A stretch of 36,338 nt of DNA from Gammaproteobacteria bacterium. Lineage in GTDB: Bacteria; Pseudomonadota; Gammaproteobacteria; Pseudomonadales; Azotimanducaceae. This document shows, piece by piece, positions 9,030 through 16,301 of this stretch. Where the stretch lies: positions 1 to 36,338 of the forward strand of contig JAPOOX010000178.1 in NCBI GenBank assembly GCA_026713185.1. Reading direction: 5' to 3'. Positions within the stretch are counted from its first letter, which is position 1. Each line of letters opens with the position of its first letter. The position numbers and the translations under genes were made by a program. The notes beneath the pieces were generated by a model. It did not search any database, was not told the DNA's origin, and saw only the letters and a program-made list of their open reading frames with translations.

Positions 9030-10153
9030 CAGGACTGCCCTCCCGTACTGTAGGGATCAACTGCATCACGCAGTCCATCCCCCAGCAGGTTGAATGCCAT
9101 CACGCTCAGTACTACAAACAGTCCCGGTATCAACAGCCATGGGGTCAGGACAATCACTTGATAGTTCTGCGCCTGTTGCATTAACACGCCCCAGCTCACA
9201 ACCGGAGGTCTGAGTCCAATACCCAGGAAGCTGAGCGCGGTTTCACCAAGGATCATTCCTGGTACTGCAAGGGTAGCTGTGGCAATAAGGTGAGAATTAA
9301 AGCTGGGCAGCATATGTTTGAATATGACCCGCATTTTGCTCGCACCCAGTAACCGGGCGGACATGACAAAATCTTCTTCCCGCAGGGCCAGGAACTTGCC
9401 GCGCACCTGCCGTGCCAGCGCCGGCCAGCCAAACAGTGACAGAATAAGCGTGATACCGAAATACACGCCAATCGGTGACCATGCCACGGGTAAAGCCGCA
9501 GACAACGCCATCCACAATGGCAGTGTCGGCAATGACTGCAGTACCTCAATCAGCCGTTGTACGGCGCGATCAACAAGACCACCGATGTATCCGGCCAATC
9601 CCCCAAGGAGAACTCCCAGGAACAAGGTCAAAAGGACTCCCACGACACCGATCGACAGCGATACCCTGGCGCCATAAAACACGCGTGAAAACAGATCCCG
9701 GCCCAGTTGATCGGTACCGAACAAATGGATGTAGCCTTCTTCACCAGCAGTAAAGAGATGGAGATCGGTTTCGAACAGATTCCACAACTGGTAGTGCTCT
9801 CCACTGCTGAAAAAGTAAATGGGATACATTTTTTCCGGATTCTCTGAATATTCGCGCATCCAGGTATCTTCATTGACATGCATGTCATAGCCATAAACGA
9901 ATGGCTGCAGGTGAAAGTCGCCTTTGTCGTCGAAAATCTGGAAGCGGATAGTCATTGGCGGGGCATTGATCGCCTGCACGTTCCTGGTATCGGTACCATA
10001 GGGTGTGACGAACTCACAGAAAGCGGCTGTAAGATAAATGAAGATCAAAAAGCCACCACTGACCATGGCCAGTCGATGCCGTTTAAATCTGATCCAGGCC
10101 AGTCGCGCAGGCGATATCGCCTCCAGTTGAGTGTCGAGAGCCAACTCACTCAT
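9029..10153 (-). CDS. Oligopeptide-type ABC transporter permease (OppC-like) with large periplasmic insertion
   Basis: This is a 374-residue permease. I start it at ATG 10153 (MSELALDTQLEAI), which overlaps the end of the upstream permease by eight bases. A longer in-frame opening to 10207 lies inside that gene and reads as Cys- and Pro-rich noise. After TM1 (residues about 32-50) comes a periplasmic segment of about 130 residues before the LFGTDQLGRDLFSRV motif, longer than in standard OppC. The EAA loop is ARLLGASKMRVIFKHMLPS. It is inferred to pair with the 10146-11129 permease. Confidence 0.87.
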   Translation of the reverse strand: MSELALDTQLEAISPARLAWIRFKRHRLAMVSGGFLIFIYLTAAFCEFVTPYGTDTRNVQAINAPPMTIRFQIFDDKGDFHLQPFVYGYDMHVNEDTWMREYSENPEKMYPIYFFSSGEHYQLWNLFETDLHLFTAGEEGYIHLFGTDQLGRDLFSRVFYGARVSLSIGVVGVLLTLFLGVLLGGLAGYIGGLVDRAVQRLIEVLQSLPTLPLWMALSAALPVAWSPIGVYFGITLILSLFGWPALARQVRGKFLALREEDFVMSARLLGASKMRVIFKHMLPSFNSHLIATATLAVPGMILGETALSFLGIGLRPPVVSWGVLMQQAQNYQVIVLTPWLLIPGLFVVLSVMAFNLLGDGLRDAVDPYSTGGQS

Positions 10154-11129
10154 AACGAATCCTGGGATCGGCCCAGGCCAGCAACAGGTCGGACAACAGC
10201 ATGCCAACCACCGTAAGGACTGACAGCAACATCAGGAAACTGCCCGCCAGATACATATCCTGGTTGATCAGCGCCTCGATCAGGGCAGGGCCTGTTGTCG
10301 GTAAACCCAACACGATGGAAACGATAGCTTCACCGGAAATGAGCACCGGCAATAACAATCCAATCGTGCTGATAAATGGATTGATGGCAATACGGAGCGG
10401 GTATTTGATCAGCAGTTTCAGGGGTTTCACACCCTTGGCGCGGGCAGTGACCACATAGGGTTTGTGGAGTTCATCCAGCAGATTGGCGCGTAATATCCGC
10501 ATGGTCGAAGCTGTACCCCCCAGTCCCACCACTATCATGGGAATCCACAGGTGGCTGAGAAAGTCACCTACGCGCGCCAGGGTCCAGGGTACATCGCGAT
10601 ATTCAGGAGAAAACAGTCCACCTATACTGATACCAAACCACTCATAACCGGCATACATGACGATGAGCGCCAACAGGAAACTCGGGGTCGCCAGCCCCAC
10701 CAGCATGACTGTGGTCAGCAGATAGTCGCCGATCGAATATTGTCGGACTGCGGAAAAGATACCTGCAGGCACCGCGACTACCCAGGTGAACAGCAGCGCA
10801 GAAATCGATATCAGCAGCGTGTACCCAAGGCGCTCCCAAACGAGTTCATTGACTGGTTTGCTGAACAGGTAGGAGTAACCCATGTCGCCGATGACAAAAC
10901 CGCCAACCCAGCTTACATACTGCATGACGAATGGTTTATCCAGGTTGTACTGTGCGCGCAGGTTTATGATTTGTTCCGCAGAGACTTCAACACCCTGGGA
11001 TTGCATCCGGTCAAGCGTTGAGGTGACGATATCACCCGGGGGTAACTGGATAACGACAAAAATAATCATCGATATCAATAACAGGGTTGGCACCATGCCG
11101 ATCAGGCGTTTAATGATATAAAATCTCAA
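10146..11129 (-). CDS. Oligopeptide-type ABC transporter permease (OppB-like)
   Basis: This 327-residue inner-membrane permease starts MRFYIIKRLIGMVPTLLLIS, with the PPGD motif after TM1 and an EAA loop TARAKGVKPLKLLIKYPLR. It is the first gene of the seven-gene leftward transporter array and lies 131 bases downstream of tRNA-Leu. No periplasmic binding protein gene is found upstream or within the array, so one must be encoded elsewhere or shared. Confidence 0.88.
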   Translation of the reverse strand: MRFYIIKRLIGMVPTLLLISMIIFVVIQLPPGDIVTSTLDRMQSQGVEVSAEQIINLRAQYNLDKPFVMQYVSWVGGFVIGDMGYSYLFSKPVNELVWERLGYTLLISISALLFTWVVAVPAGIFSAVRQYSIGDYLLTTVMLVGLATPSFLLALIVMYAGYEWFGISIGGLFSPEYRDVPWTLARVGDFLSHLWIPMIVVGLGGTASTMRILRANLLDELHKPYVVTARAKGVKPLKLLIKYPLRIAINPFISTIGLLLPVLISGEAIVSIVLGLPTTGPALIEALINQDMYLAGSFLMLLSVLTVVGMLLSDLLLAWADPRIRYE

Positions 11130-11260
11130 CCAGTACTCCTGATCCTGGATTTATCCTGTGGTTATCGAGCAGACATCCCGCGTGGATTACCATAATACAC
11201 ATCTTTTCAGGGAAAGGATTCCTTGCCTGTTTTTTTACCCGTTGTGTAAAAAATTGGGGA

Positions 11261-11347
11261 TGGTACCAGAGGCCGGATTTGAACCGGCACACCATTGCTG
11301 GCGGGAGATTTTGAATCTCCTGTGTCTACCTATTCCACCACTCTGGC
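11261..11347 (-). tRNA. tRNA-Leu(CAA)
   Basis: The reverse strand folds as an 87-base class II tRNA. The acceptor stem is GCCAGAG/CTCTGGT (first pair G-U), followed by discriminator A and an encoded CCA. The anticodon stem GGAGA/TCTCC holds the loop TTCAAAA, giving anticodon CAA (reads UUG). The variable arm CCGCCAGCAATGGTG is long, and the T loop lies in GCCGG-TTCAAAT-CCGGC. A perfect TATAAT lies 13 bases upstream. Confidence 0.95.
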
Positions 11348-11360
11348 TTTGATTTTATCC

Positions 11361-11389
11361 ATTATATTGAATTTGCGGCAGATTGGATA
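11361..11389 (-). promoter_or_regulatory. Likely sigma-70 promoter of tRNA-Leu
   Basis: On the reverse strand a perfect -10 TATAAT lies at 11366-11361. A weak -35 (TATCCA) at 11389-11384 is separated from it by 17 bases. The -10 is 13 bases upstream of the mature tRNA 5' end, a normal distance for a stable-RNA promoter. Confidence 0.55.
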
Positions 11390-11494
11390 AAGTTCTTACC
11401 ATTCATTAATACCATCGCCTGACAATATCATTCTACACTGGTCCTTTCATGTGAAAAGTGATATTGCTGAATTCCCGAAACGCAGGATGCAGTC

Positions 11495-12307
11495 ATGCCG
11501 GAACTACCGGAAGTTGAAACCACCCGACGGGGTATCTCGCCCCATGTGATTGGGAAAAAGGTCAGTTGGGTGGATATCCGCCAGGATCAACTGCGCTGGC
11601 CTGTAAGCCCCGGATTAGCACAGCACCTGGCAGGGTTGATCATCCGGGACGTTGATCGGCGAGCGAAATACCTGCTGTTTATAACAGACCACGGTCGTCT
11701 GATGCTGCATCTGGGAATGTCCGGCAGCTTGCGGGTAATGTCCAGGACAGTTGAACCAGGTGTGCATGATCATGTTGACATCGGTTTTGATGATGGGTCT
11801 GTACTGCGCTACCGTGACCCGCGACGATTTGGCTCCATGTTCTGGCTGCAGGATGGAGACTCGCATGCATTGCTGGATAACCTTGGACCGGAACCCCTGT
11901 CCGATGAATTCAGCGGTCATTATCTCTATCAGCAATCCCGGCAACGGAGAACAGCAGTCAAGATGTTCCTGATGAACAGCCGGATTGTCGTCGGTGTGGG
12001 TAATATCTATGCCAATGAAGCGTTGTTTCAGGCGGGTATACGACCTGACAGGTCAGCCATGAGAATTTCAGAACAACGCTATCAGCGTCTTGCAGATGCT
12101 GTAAAAAAGGTGCTCACAGAAGCTATCTCTGCCGGGGGAACCACATTACGGGATTTTGTCCGGGAAGACGGGTCTCCAGGGTATTTCCACATGCAACTCA
12201 CGGTGTATGGCCGCAGAAACGAAGCCTGTGTGCAGTGTCGGCATCCGCTGAAGGAAATCAGGTTATCCGGGAGAAGTACGATATTCTGTCAACACTGTCA
12301 GCGATGA
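11495..12307 (+). CDS. mutM: Formamidopyrimidine-DNA glycosylase (Fpg)
   Basis: This is a 270-residue bifunctional base-excision-repair enzyme that removes 8-oxoguanine and FaPy lesions and nicks the abasic site. It begins MPELPEVETT, where Pro2 is the catalytic amine and Glu3 the acid. The beta-hairpin Lys is in RRAKYLL (about 58), the helix-two-turn-helix lies near VGVGNIYANEALF, and the C-terminal zinc finger has Cys245, Cys248, Cys265 and Cys268. AGGA precedes the ATG. It is full length and converges with coaD, with a 92-bp repeat between them. Confidence 0.97.
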   Translation: MPELPEVETTRRGISPHVIGKKVSWVDIRQDQLRWPVSPGLAQHLAGLIIRDVDRRAKYLLFITDHGRLMLHLGMSGSLRVMSRTVEPGVHDHVDIGFDDGSVLRYRDPRRFGSMFWLQDGDSHALLDNLGPEPLSDEFSGHYLYQQSRQRRTAVKMFLMNSRIVVGVGNIYANEALFQAGIRPDRSAMRISEQRYQRLADAVKKVLTEAISAGGTTLRDFVREDGSPGYFHMQLTVYGRRNEACVQCRHPLKEIRLSGRSTIFCQHCQR

Positions 12308-12316
12308 TTGAACAGC

Positions 12317-12408
12317 CTCCCATCAAACATGACGAATAAAATCCAGGTATACCGGCCTGTTTGCTGCGCGACGGCGGCAGGACGAGATTTTGGTCGCTGA
12401 AGGCTTCT
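12317..12408 (+). repeat. 92-bp stop-codon-associated repeat, copy 2
   Basis: This is a full-length copy in the same orientation as copy 1. It fills the gap between the mutM stop (12305-12307) and the coaD stop (12407-12409), and its right end supplies the first bases of the coaD TAG. Two substitutions alter the central CCGC-GACA-GCGG stem compared with the other copies. The bases just before it (GAACAGCCTCC, 12310-12320) resemble the outer flank of the MITE-like element at 20838-20848. Confidence 0.85.
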
Positions 12409-12886
12409 AGGTCAGAGTACCGTTTTTCAATGCCTCGGCGACAAGGGGATGGACAAATTCAGAAATGTCACCACCGTATGAGGCGATTTGCCTTACCAGT
12501 GTTGACGAAATATACGAATAACGTTCGGAAGGTGCGAGAAAAACGGTTTCCAGACCAGGCTGAAGCACCCGGTTCATACCCAGCATCTGAAATTCATACT
12601 CGAAATCGGTTACCGTCCGAATACCTTTCAATATGATTTGGGCATTCACTTCGTTGGCGAAGTCTACCGTAAGAGAATTGAATCCTCTGACTTCAACATT
12701 GGGTAAATCCTGAAGCACAGCTTCTGCAAGTTCTACTCTCACCTTGAGAATATTCGGTGACTTCTGGGGGCTGGTGGCAATACCGAGGATTATTTTGTCG
12801 AACAATCCGGCAGCTCTTTGTATAAGGTCGGTATGGCCGTTATGAATAGGATTGAAAGTACCCGGGTACAAGACTGTAGTCATCAT
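12407..12886 (-). CDS. coaD: Pantetheine-phosphate adenylyltransferase (PPAT)
   Basis: This is a 159-residue enzyme of coenzyme A synthesis (4'-phosphopantetheine + ATP to dephospho-CoA). It has the nucleotidyltransferase motif [12 protein letters not shown] (7-18; Thr and HxGH) and the second motif YISSTLVR. Two adjacent ATG codons start the ORF and either could be used. It lies 49 bases downstream of rsmD on the same strand, the classic rsmD-coaD pair. Its stop codon overlaps a 92-bp repeat. Confidence 0.96.
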   Translation of the reverse strand: MMTTVLYPGTFNPIHNGHTDLIQRAAGLFDKIILGIATSPQKSPNILKVRVELAEAVLQDLPNVEVRGFNSLTVDFANEVNAQIILKGIRTVTDFEYEFQMLGMNRVLQPGLETVFLAPSERYSYISSTLVRQIASYGGDISEFVHPLVAEALKNGTLT

Positions 12887-12935
12887 AGCTTTTACATTGA
12901 AAAGGGCGTCATAATGAACATGTTATCGGGAAAAG

Positions 12936-13493
12936 TCACCTGTAGAGCGCAAAAAACACTTTCCCGGCTTTACCTTCACGATTTCTTGTCAGTCCGGCAA
13001 AGGTATGTCCTGGTCTGCTGCTGTTTTCCACGTAAACAAAGCTGTTGTCATGCAAAACCCCGGGGATCAGGGGTTCAACTATTTCCAGCTCATCGCTGTC
13101 GAACGGGGGATCCAGAAACAGAATGTCATAACGGATTAACGCGGGACTTGTCAGAAAATCCCGTGCGCGGGTACAGTCGATGCTGTGTTGATCGTTCCGG
13201 ACACCCAGTTGACCCATGGTTTGTGTCAGGTGACTGCAGATTATCCTTGATTGTTCCACCAACGTGATGTGAGAAGCACCACGGGAAAACGCTTCCATGC
13301 TGAGAATTCCACTGCCGGCGTACAACTCCAGGCACCGGGTTCCAGAGATCTCAAATTGCAGCCAGTTGAACAGTGTTTCACGTACACGATCAGGTGTTGG
13401 TCGGATATCATTCCCCTCAGGAAAAGATATTTTGCGGCGACGCCAGTTTCCACCGATAATTCTCAGCTTATTGTCGTTATCATTGTTACTCAT
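12936..13493 (-). CDS. rsmD: 16S rRNA (guanine(966)-N(2))-methyltransferase
   Basis: This is a 185-residue SAM-dependent methyltransferase of small-subunit rRNA. It shows IIGGNWRRRKISFP at the start, RPTPDRVRETLFNWL, the SAM-binding CLELYAGSGILSMEAFSRGA (motif I) and the catalytic LDPPF (motif IV; DPPF variant of NPPY). It is divergent from ftsY with a short gap, an order common in gammaproteobacteria. Confidence 0.94.
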   Translation of the reverse strand: MSNNDNDNKLRIIGGNWRRRKISFPEGNDIRPTPDRVRETLFNWLQFEISGTRCLELYAGSGILSMEAFSRGASHITLVEQSRIICSHLTQTMGQLGVRNDQHSIDCTRARDFLTSPALIRYDILFLDPPFDSDELEIVEPLIPGVLHDNSFVYVENSSRPGHTFAGLTRNREGKAGKVFFALYR

Positions 13494-13564
13494 ATGACTT
13501 CACAGATTCAATTCAGGCGCCTGTCGGTTGCATGCAGACAGATGGGCAATCGCGAGAGGTATTG

Positions 13565-14524
13565 ATGGCAGATAATGTTGCAGAAGCGGCGGTGGATGGC
13601 AAGCCGGGATTTTTCAGTCGGATAAAACAGGGACTTGGAAAAACCCGGACTAATCTGGTGACCGGGTTGGAAAGAGTGTTGCTGGGTGAAAAACAAATCG
13701 ATCAGGATTTACTTGAAGAAATAGAGATCGCATTACTGCTGGCTGACGTCGGCGTTGATACCACCCGGGAGATCATTGATGGATTAACAGATCGGGTTAA
13801 CAGGAAGGAACTTGGTGATTCAACAGCACTTTACCGTCAGTTGAAGAGAGAACTTGCGGATATCCTGAGCGCCTCTGAACAACCAATGAAGCTGGATACA
13901 GACAAACAACCGTTTGTCATCCTGATGGTGGGTGTGAACGGCGCCGGCAAGACTACGACCATCGGCAAGCTGGCCCGATATTTCCAGAATGAGGGAAAAT
14001 CAGTGATGCTTGCTGCAGGCGATACTTTCCGGGCTGCTGCAGTTGAACAACTGATGATCTGGGGTGAAAGAAACAATGTGCCTGTCATAGCGCAGGGCAC
14101 GGGCGCCGACAGTGCCTCGGTCATTTTCGACGCCCTGGCTTCGGCGAGGGCAAAAGGCTGTGATGTCCTCATTGCGGATACCGCGGGTCGGTTGCAGAAC
14201 AAAAAGAATCTCATGGATGAACTGGGCAAGATCAGCCGTGTACTGGGCAAACAGGATGAAAACGCTCCTCACGAAGTAATGCTGGTGCTGGATGCAGGGA
14301 CAGGTCAGAATGCCATATCGCAGGCCAGGGAATTCCTTGCGGCAGTGGCAGTCAGTGGTATTGTGCTCACCAAACTGGACGGTACCGCCAAAGGTGGTGT
14401 GATCTTCGCCATCGCCAGACAATTGGACCTGCCCATCCGATTTGTTGGTGTCGGGGAACAGATTGATGATCTCAGACCGTTTTCCGCGGAGCAGTTCGTA
14501 GCCGCTTTGTTTGATGACGCTTAG
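13565..14524 (+). CDS. ftsY: Signal recognition particle receptor FtsY
   Basis: This is a 319-residue SRP-receptor GTPase for co-translational membrane targeting. It has an N domain, then the G domain with GVNGAGKTT (123-131), DTFRAAAVEQL, DTAGR (205-209) and TKLDGTAKGG (from 269). The start at ATG 13565 is preferred over ATG 13532 because GAGAGG lies just upstream and the earlier 11 codons look non-conserved. The usual long acidic A domain is missing: only about 20 residues precede the N domain, so this is the short form. ftsE and ftsX do not follow. Confidence 0.95.
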   Translation: MADNVAEAAVDGKPGFFSRIKQGLGKTRTNLVTGLERVLLGEKQIDQDLLEEIEIALLLADVGVDTTREIIDGLTDRVNRKELGDSTALYRQLKRELADILSASEQPMKLDTDKQPFVILMVGVNGAGKTTTIGKLARYFQNEGKSVMLAAGDTFRAAAVEQLMIWGERNNVPVIAQGTGADSASVIFDALASARAKGCDVLIADTAGRLQNKKNLMDELGKISRVLGKQDENAPHEVMLVLDAGTGQNAISQAREFLAAVAVSGIVLTKLDGTAKGGVIFAIARQLDLPIRFVGVGEQIDDLRPFSAEQFVAALFDDA

Positions 14525-14528
14525 TGAT

Positions 14529-14568
14529 TAACCCCGGGCTGATGATGAATGACTTACACCCGGGGTTA
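14529..14568 (+). terminator. Perfect 10-bp stem-loop after ftsY
   Basis: TAACCCCGGG (14529-14538) is the exact inverse complement of CCCGGGGTTA (14559-14568), with a 20-base loop, starting four bases after the ftsY stop. No U tract follows, so it may be an RNA 3'-end stabiliser or a Rho-independent terminator of non-standard type. It separates ftsY from rpoH transcription. Confidence 0.55.
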
Positions 14569-14610
14569 GATAATACTTACACTGAATGAAAGTAATGGTA
14601 AGTCACTTCA

Positions 14611-14640
14611 TTGGCACTTAAGGCGTTTGAGTGCTAAAAT
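14611..14640 (+). promoter_or_regulatory. Putative extended -10 promoter for rpoH
   Basis: TTGGCA (14611-14616) and TAAAAT (14635-14640) are separated by 18 bases, with TG at 14632-14633 as an extended -10. The predicted start would leave an untranslated leader of roughly 30 bases before the rpoH TTG codon. Confidence 0.45.
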
Positions 14641-14674
14641 TCGTAGTCCATTTGACAACACATCCGGTTAACTT

Positions 14675-15526
14675 TTGGGTAAAGACATACAACCGACGAA
14701 CCTTCTGTCACCTGGCGGCAATCTGGAGGCATACATTCAGGCTGTTAATTCCGTTCCAATGCTGTCTGCGGAACAGGAAGCAGAACTCGCCACCCGTCTG
14801 TTCGAAAAAGACGACCTTGAGGCCGCCCGTCAACTGGTGTTCGCTCATCTCCGGTTTGTGGTGTACGTGGCTCGTTCCTATGCTGGTTACGGTCTGCCGG
14901 AGGCCGATCTCATCCAGGAAGGCAATGTCGGTCTGATGAAAGCAGTCAGACGTTACAATCCGGAATTCAAGGTCCGGCTGGTCTCCTTTGCGGTGCACTG
15001 GATAAAAGCAGAGATGCATGAATTCATTCTGAAGAACTGGCGCATCGTCAAGATTGCAACGACCAAGGCCCAGCGAAAACTGTTCTTCAATCTGCGCAGT
15101 TCCAAAAAGCGACTTGGCTGGATGAATGAACAAGAGGTGCATGACATTGCCCATGAACTGGGTGTTGAACCACACACGGTTCGCCAGATGGAAGGACGCC
15201 TTGCCTCCCGTGACCAATCCTTTGATCTGCCTGAAAACGACGATGAGGACTCTATTTCACCAGTTCAATATCTCGAAGACAGCAGCCATGATCCAGGCGA
15301 ACTGGTAGAAGCCGAGGATTCACTTGACCACGATCACAAACGATTGATGAATGCATTTGGTGACCTGGATGGCAGAGCACGGGAAATTATTACTGCCCGC
15401 TGGCTGTCTGAGAAAAAACTCACCCTGCATCAACTGGCTGACCGATTCGGTATTTCAGCGGAACGTGTCCGTCAGTTGGAACAGAACGCCCTGAAGAAAT
15501 TACGGGGTAAACTGGGGTCGCTTTGA
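14675..15526 (+). CDS. rpoH: RNA polymerase heat-shock sigma factor RpoH (sigma-32)
   Basis: This is a 283-residue sigma-70-family factor that directs heat-shock transcription. It has region 1.2/2 ([59 protein letters not shown]), the RpoH box QRKLFFNLR (133-141), and region 4 with a helix-turn-helix near [29 protein letters not shown]. The N-terminus matches other RpoH proteins only if translation starts at TTG 14675, because a stop codon lies six bases upstream and the next ATG would remove about 28 conserved residues. No strong Shine-Dalgarno is seen. Confidence 0.95.
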   Translation: MGKDIQPTNLLSPGGNLEAYIQAVNSVPMLSAEQEAELATRLFEKDDLEAARQLVFAHLRFVVYVARSYAGYGLPEADLIQEGNVGLMKAVRRYNPEFKVRLVSFAVHWIKAEMHEFILKNWRIVKIATTKAQRKLFFNLRSSKKRLGWMNEQEVHDIAHELGVEPHTVRQMEGRLASRDQSFDLPENDDEDSISPVQYLEDSSHDPGELVEAEDSLDHDHKRLMNAFGDLDGRAREIITARWLSEKKLTLHQLADRFGISAERVRQLEQNALKKLRGKLGSL

Positions 15527-15690
15527 CCCTCCCACTGAAATCTCCACTGTGATCAGCACCTGATAACCAGAATAACCAGGAATGCCTCGGGATCTTCGCC
15601 TGTACACTGTGAATGCCAACCAGGTTGCAAATTCTCACTGCCAATTATTTAATGCAGGGCAGTATGGCTTTAAAATAAGGATAGTCAGGA

Positions 15691-16092
15691 ATGAAAACCC
15701 TGCTTGCTCTGATCTGCTGTCTGGCCCCTGCAGTTGTTCTGGCGTCATCTGCATCTGGAAAGATCAAGAAAATCGCCGGGGAATACGGCAATATTGAAAC
15801 TACGCTGACCCAGCAGGACCTGGACCGACTTGACCTCCAGACAGGAGATGATTTTGAATTGATGCACAAGGAAGTTTTGATCATCGTTCATCTGGGTGAA
15901 ACCTACGGTGATGTGGAACAGGGCTTCTGGATTTCGTTCATCAACTGGGAAGGGAAGCTGCGTATTGCCAGGAATGCAGCCAACGCAGCGGAGACGCTGG
16001 ATGCTGCCGAGGGAGACGATATAACGATTTCTGTAATTGATTCCACCAACATCCGGCAAGAGGAAAAAGAAGAAGGCTACGAGTCCAGATAA
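15691..16092 (+). CDS. Secreted protein resembling the C-terminal domain of SAM hydrolase (DUF62/SAM_HAT_C)
   Basis: This 133-residue protein has a signal peptide (MKTLLALICCLAPAVVLA, cleavage at about 18). The rest (GEYGNIETTL, then a strand with GETYGDVEQGFWISFINWEGKLRIARNAANAAETLDAAEGDDITISV) resembles the beta-barrel C-terminal domain of S-adenosyl-L-methionine hydroxide adenosyltransferases. The N-terminal catalytic domain is absent, so enzymatic activity is unlikely. The assignment is from pattern memory and is moderate. It stands alone between rpoH and hemH; 15527-15690 upstream shows nothing else recognisable. Confidence 0.55.
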   Translation: MKTLLALICCLAPAVVLASSASGKIKKIAGEYGNIETTLTQQDLDRLDLQTGDDFELMHKEVLIIVHLGETYGDVEQGFWISFINWEGKLRIARNAANAAETLDAAEGDDITISVIDSTNIRQEEKEEGYESR

Positions 16093-16103
16093 GGTATACA
16101 GGA

Positions 16104-16140
16104 GTCTCGCCCTCGCCACGGTCGCGGTTCCCGGACAAGC
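16104..16140 (-). repeat. Short repeat related to the 92-bp repeat core, copy i
   Basis: These 37 bases recur at 16222-16258 with one substitution and one indel. Read on the minus strand, both contain CCGCGACCG and GAGGGCGAGAC, close to the CCGCGACAGCGGCAGGGCGAGA core of the 92-bp repeat. The copy lies 11 bases after the stop of the preceding gene. Confidence 0.6.
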
Positions 16141-16221
16141 CTGGTTAGCCATATTTTCCGCTTATTTTCGTTTAATATGTCCAATATTCGCCTCAAATAA
16201 CCAAAAAATATGACTCAATCG

Positions 16222-16258
16222 GTCTCGCCCTCGCTACGGTCGCGGTTCCCGGACAGCC
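16222..16258 (-). repeat. Short repeat related to the 92-bp repeat core, copy ii
   Basis: This is the second copy of the 37-base unit, in the same orientation as 16104-16140, with about 80 AT-rich bases between them. It lies about 44 bases upstream of the hemH start, so it may be in the hemH leader. Confidence 0.6.
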
Positions 16259-16301
16259 TCACAGGCAACTTAAGGTACTTGACCGGGACTGATCCCGCAC
16301 A

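Noticed and set aside
11215-11241. Terminator for the tRNA-Leu transcript
   Set aside because: An imperfect stem with a T7 tract is present but is oriented for plus-strand transcription, opposite to the tRNA, and no plus-strand gene precedes it.
12308-12406. Small gene between mutM and coaD
   Set aside because: The gap is wholly occupied by 92-bp repeat copy 2 and has no supported reading frame.
14000-14422. 140-codon and neighbouring minus-strand ORFs over ftsY
   Set aside because: They are antisense to the GTPase motifs of ftsY; long antisense frames are common opposite conserved genes.
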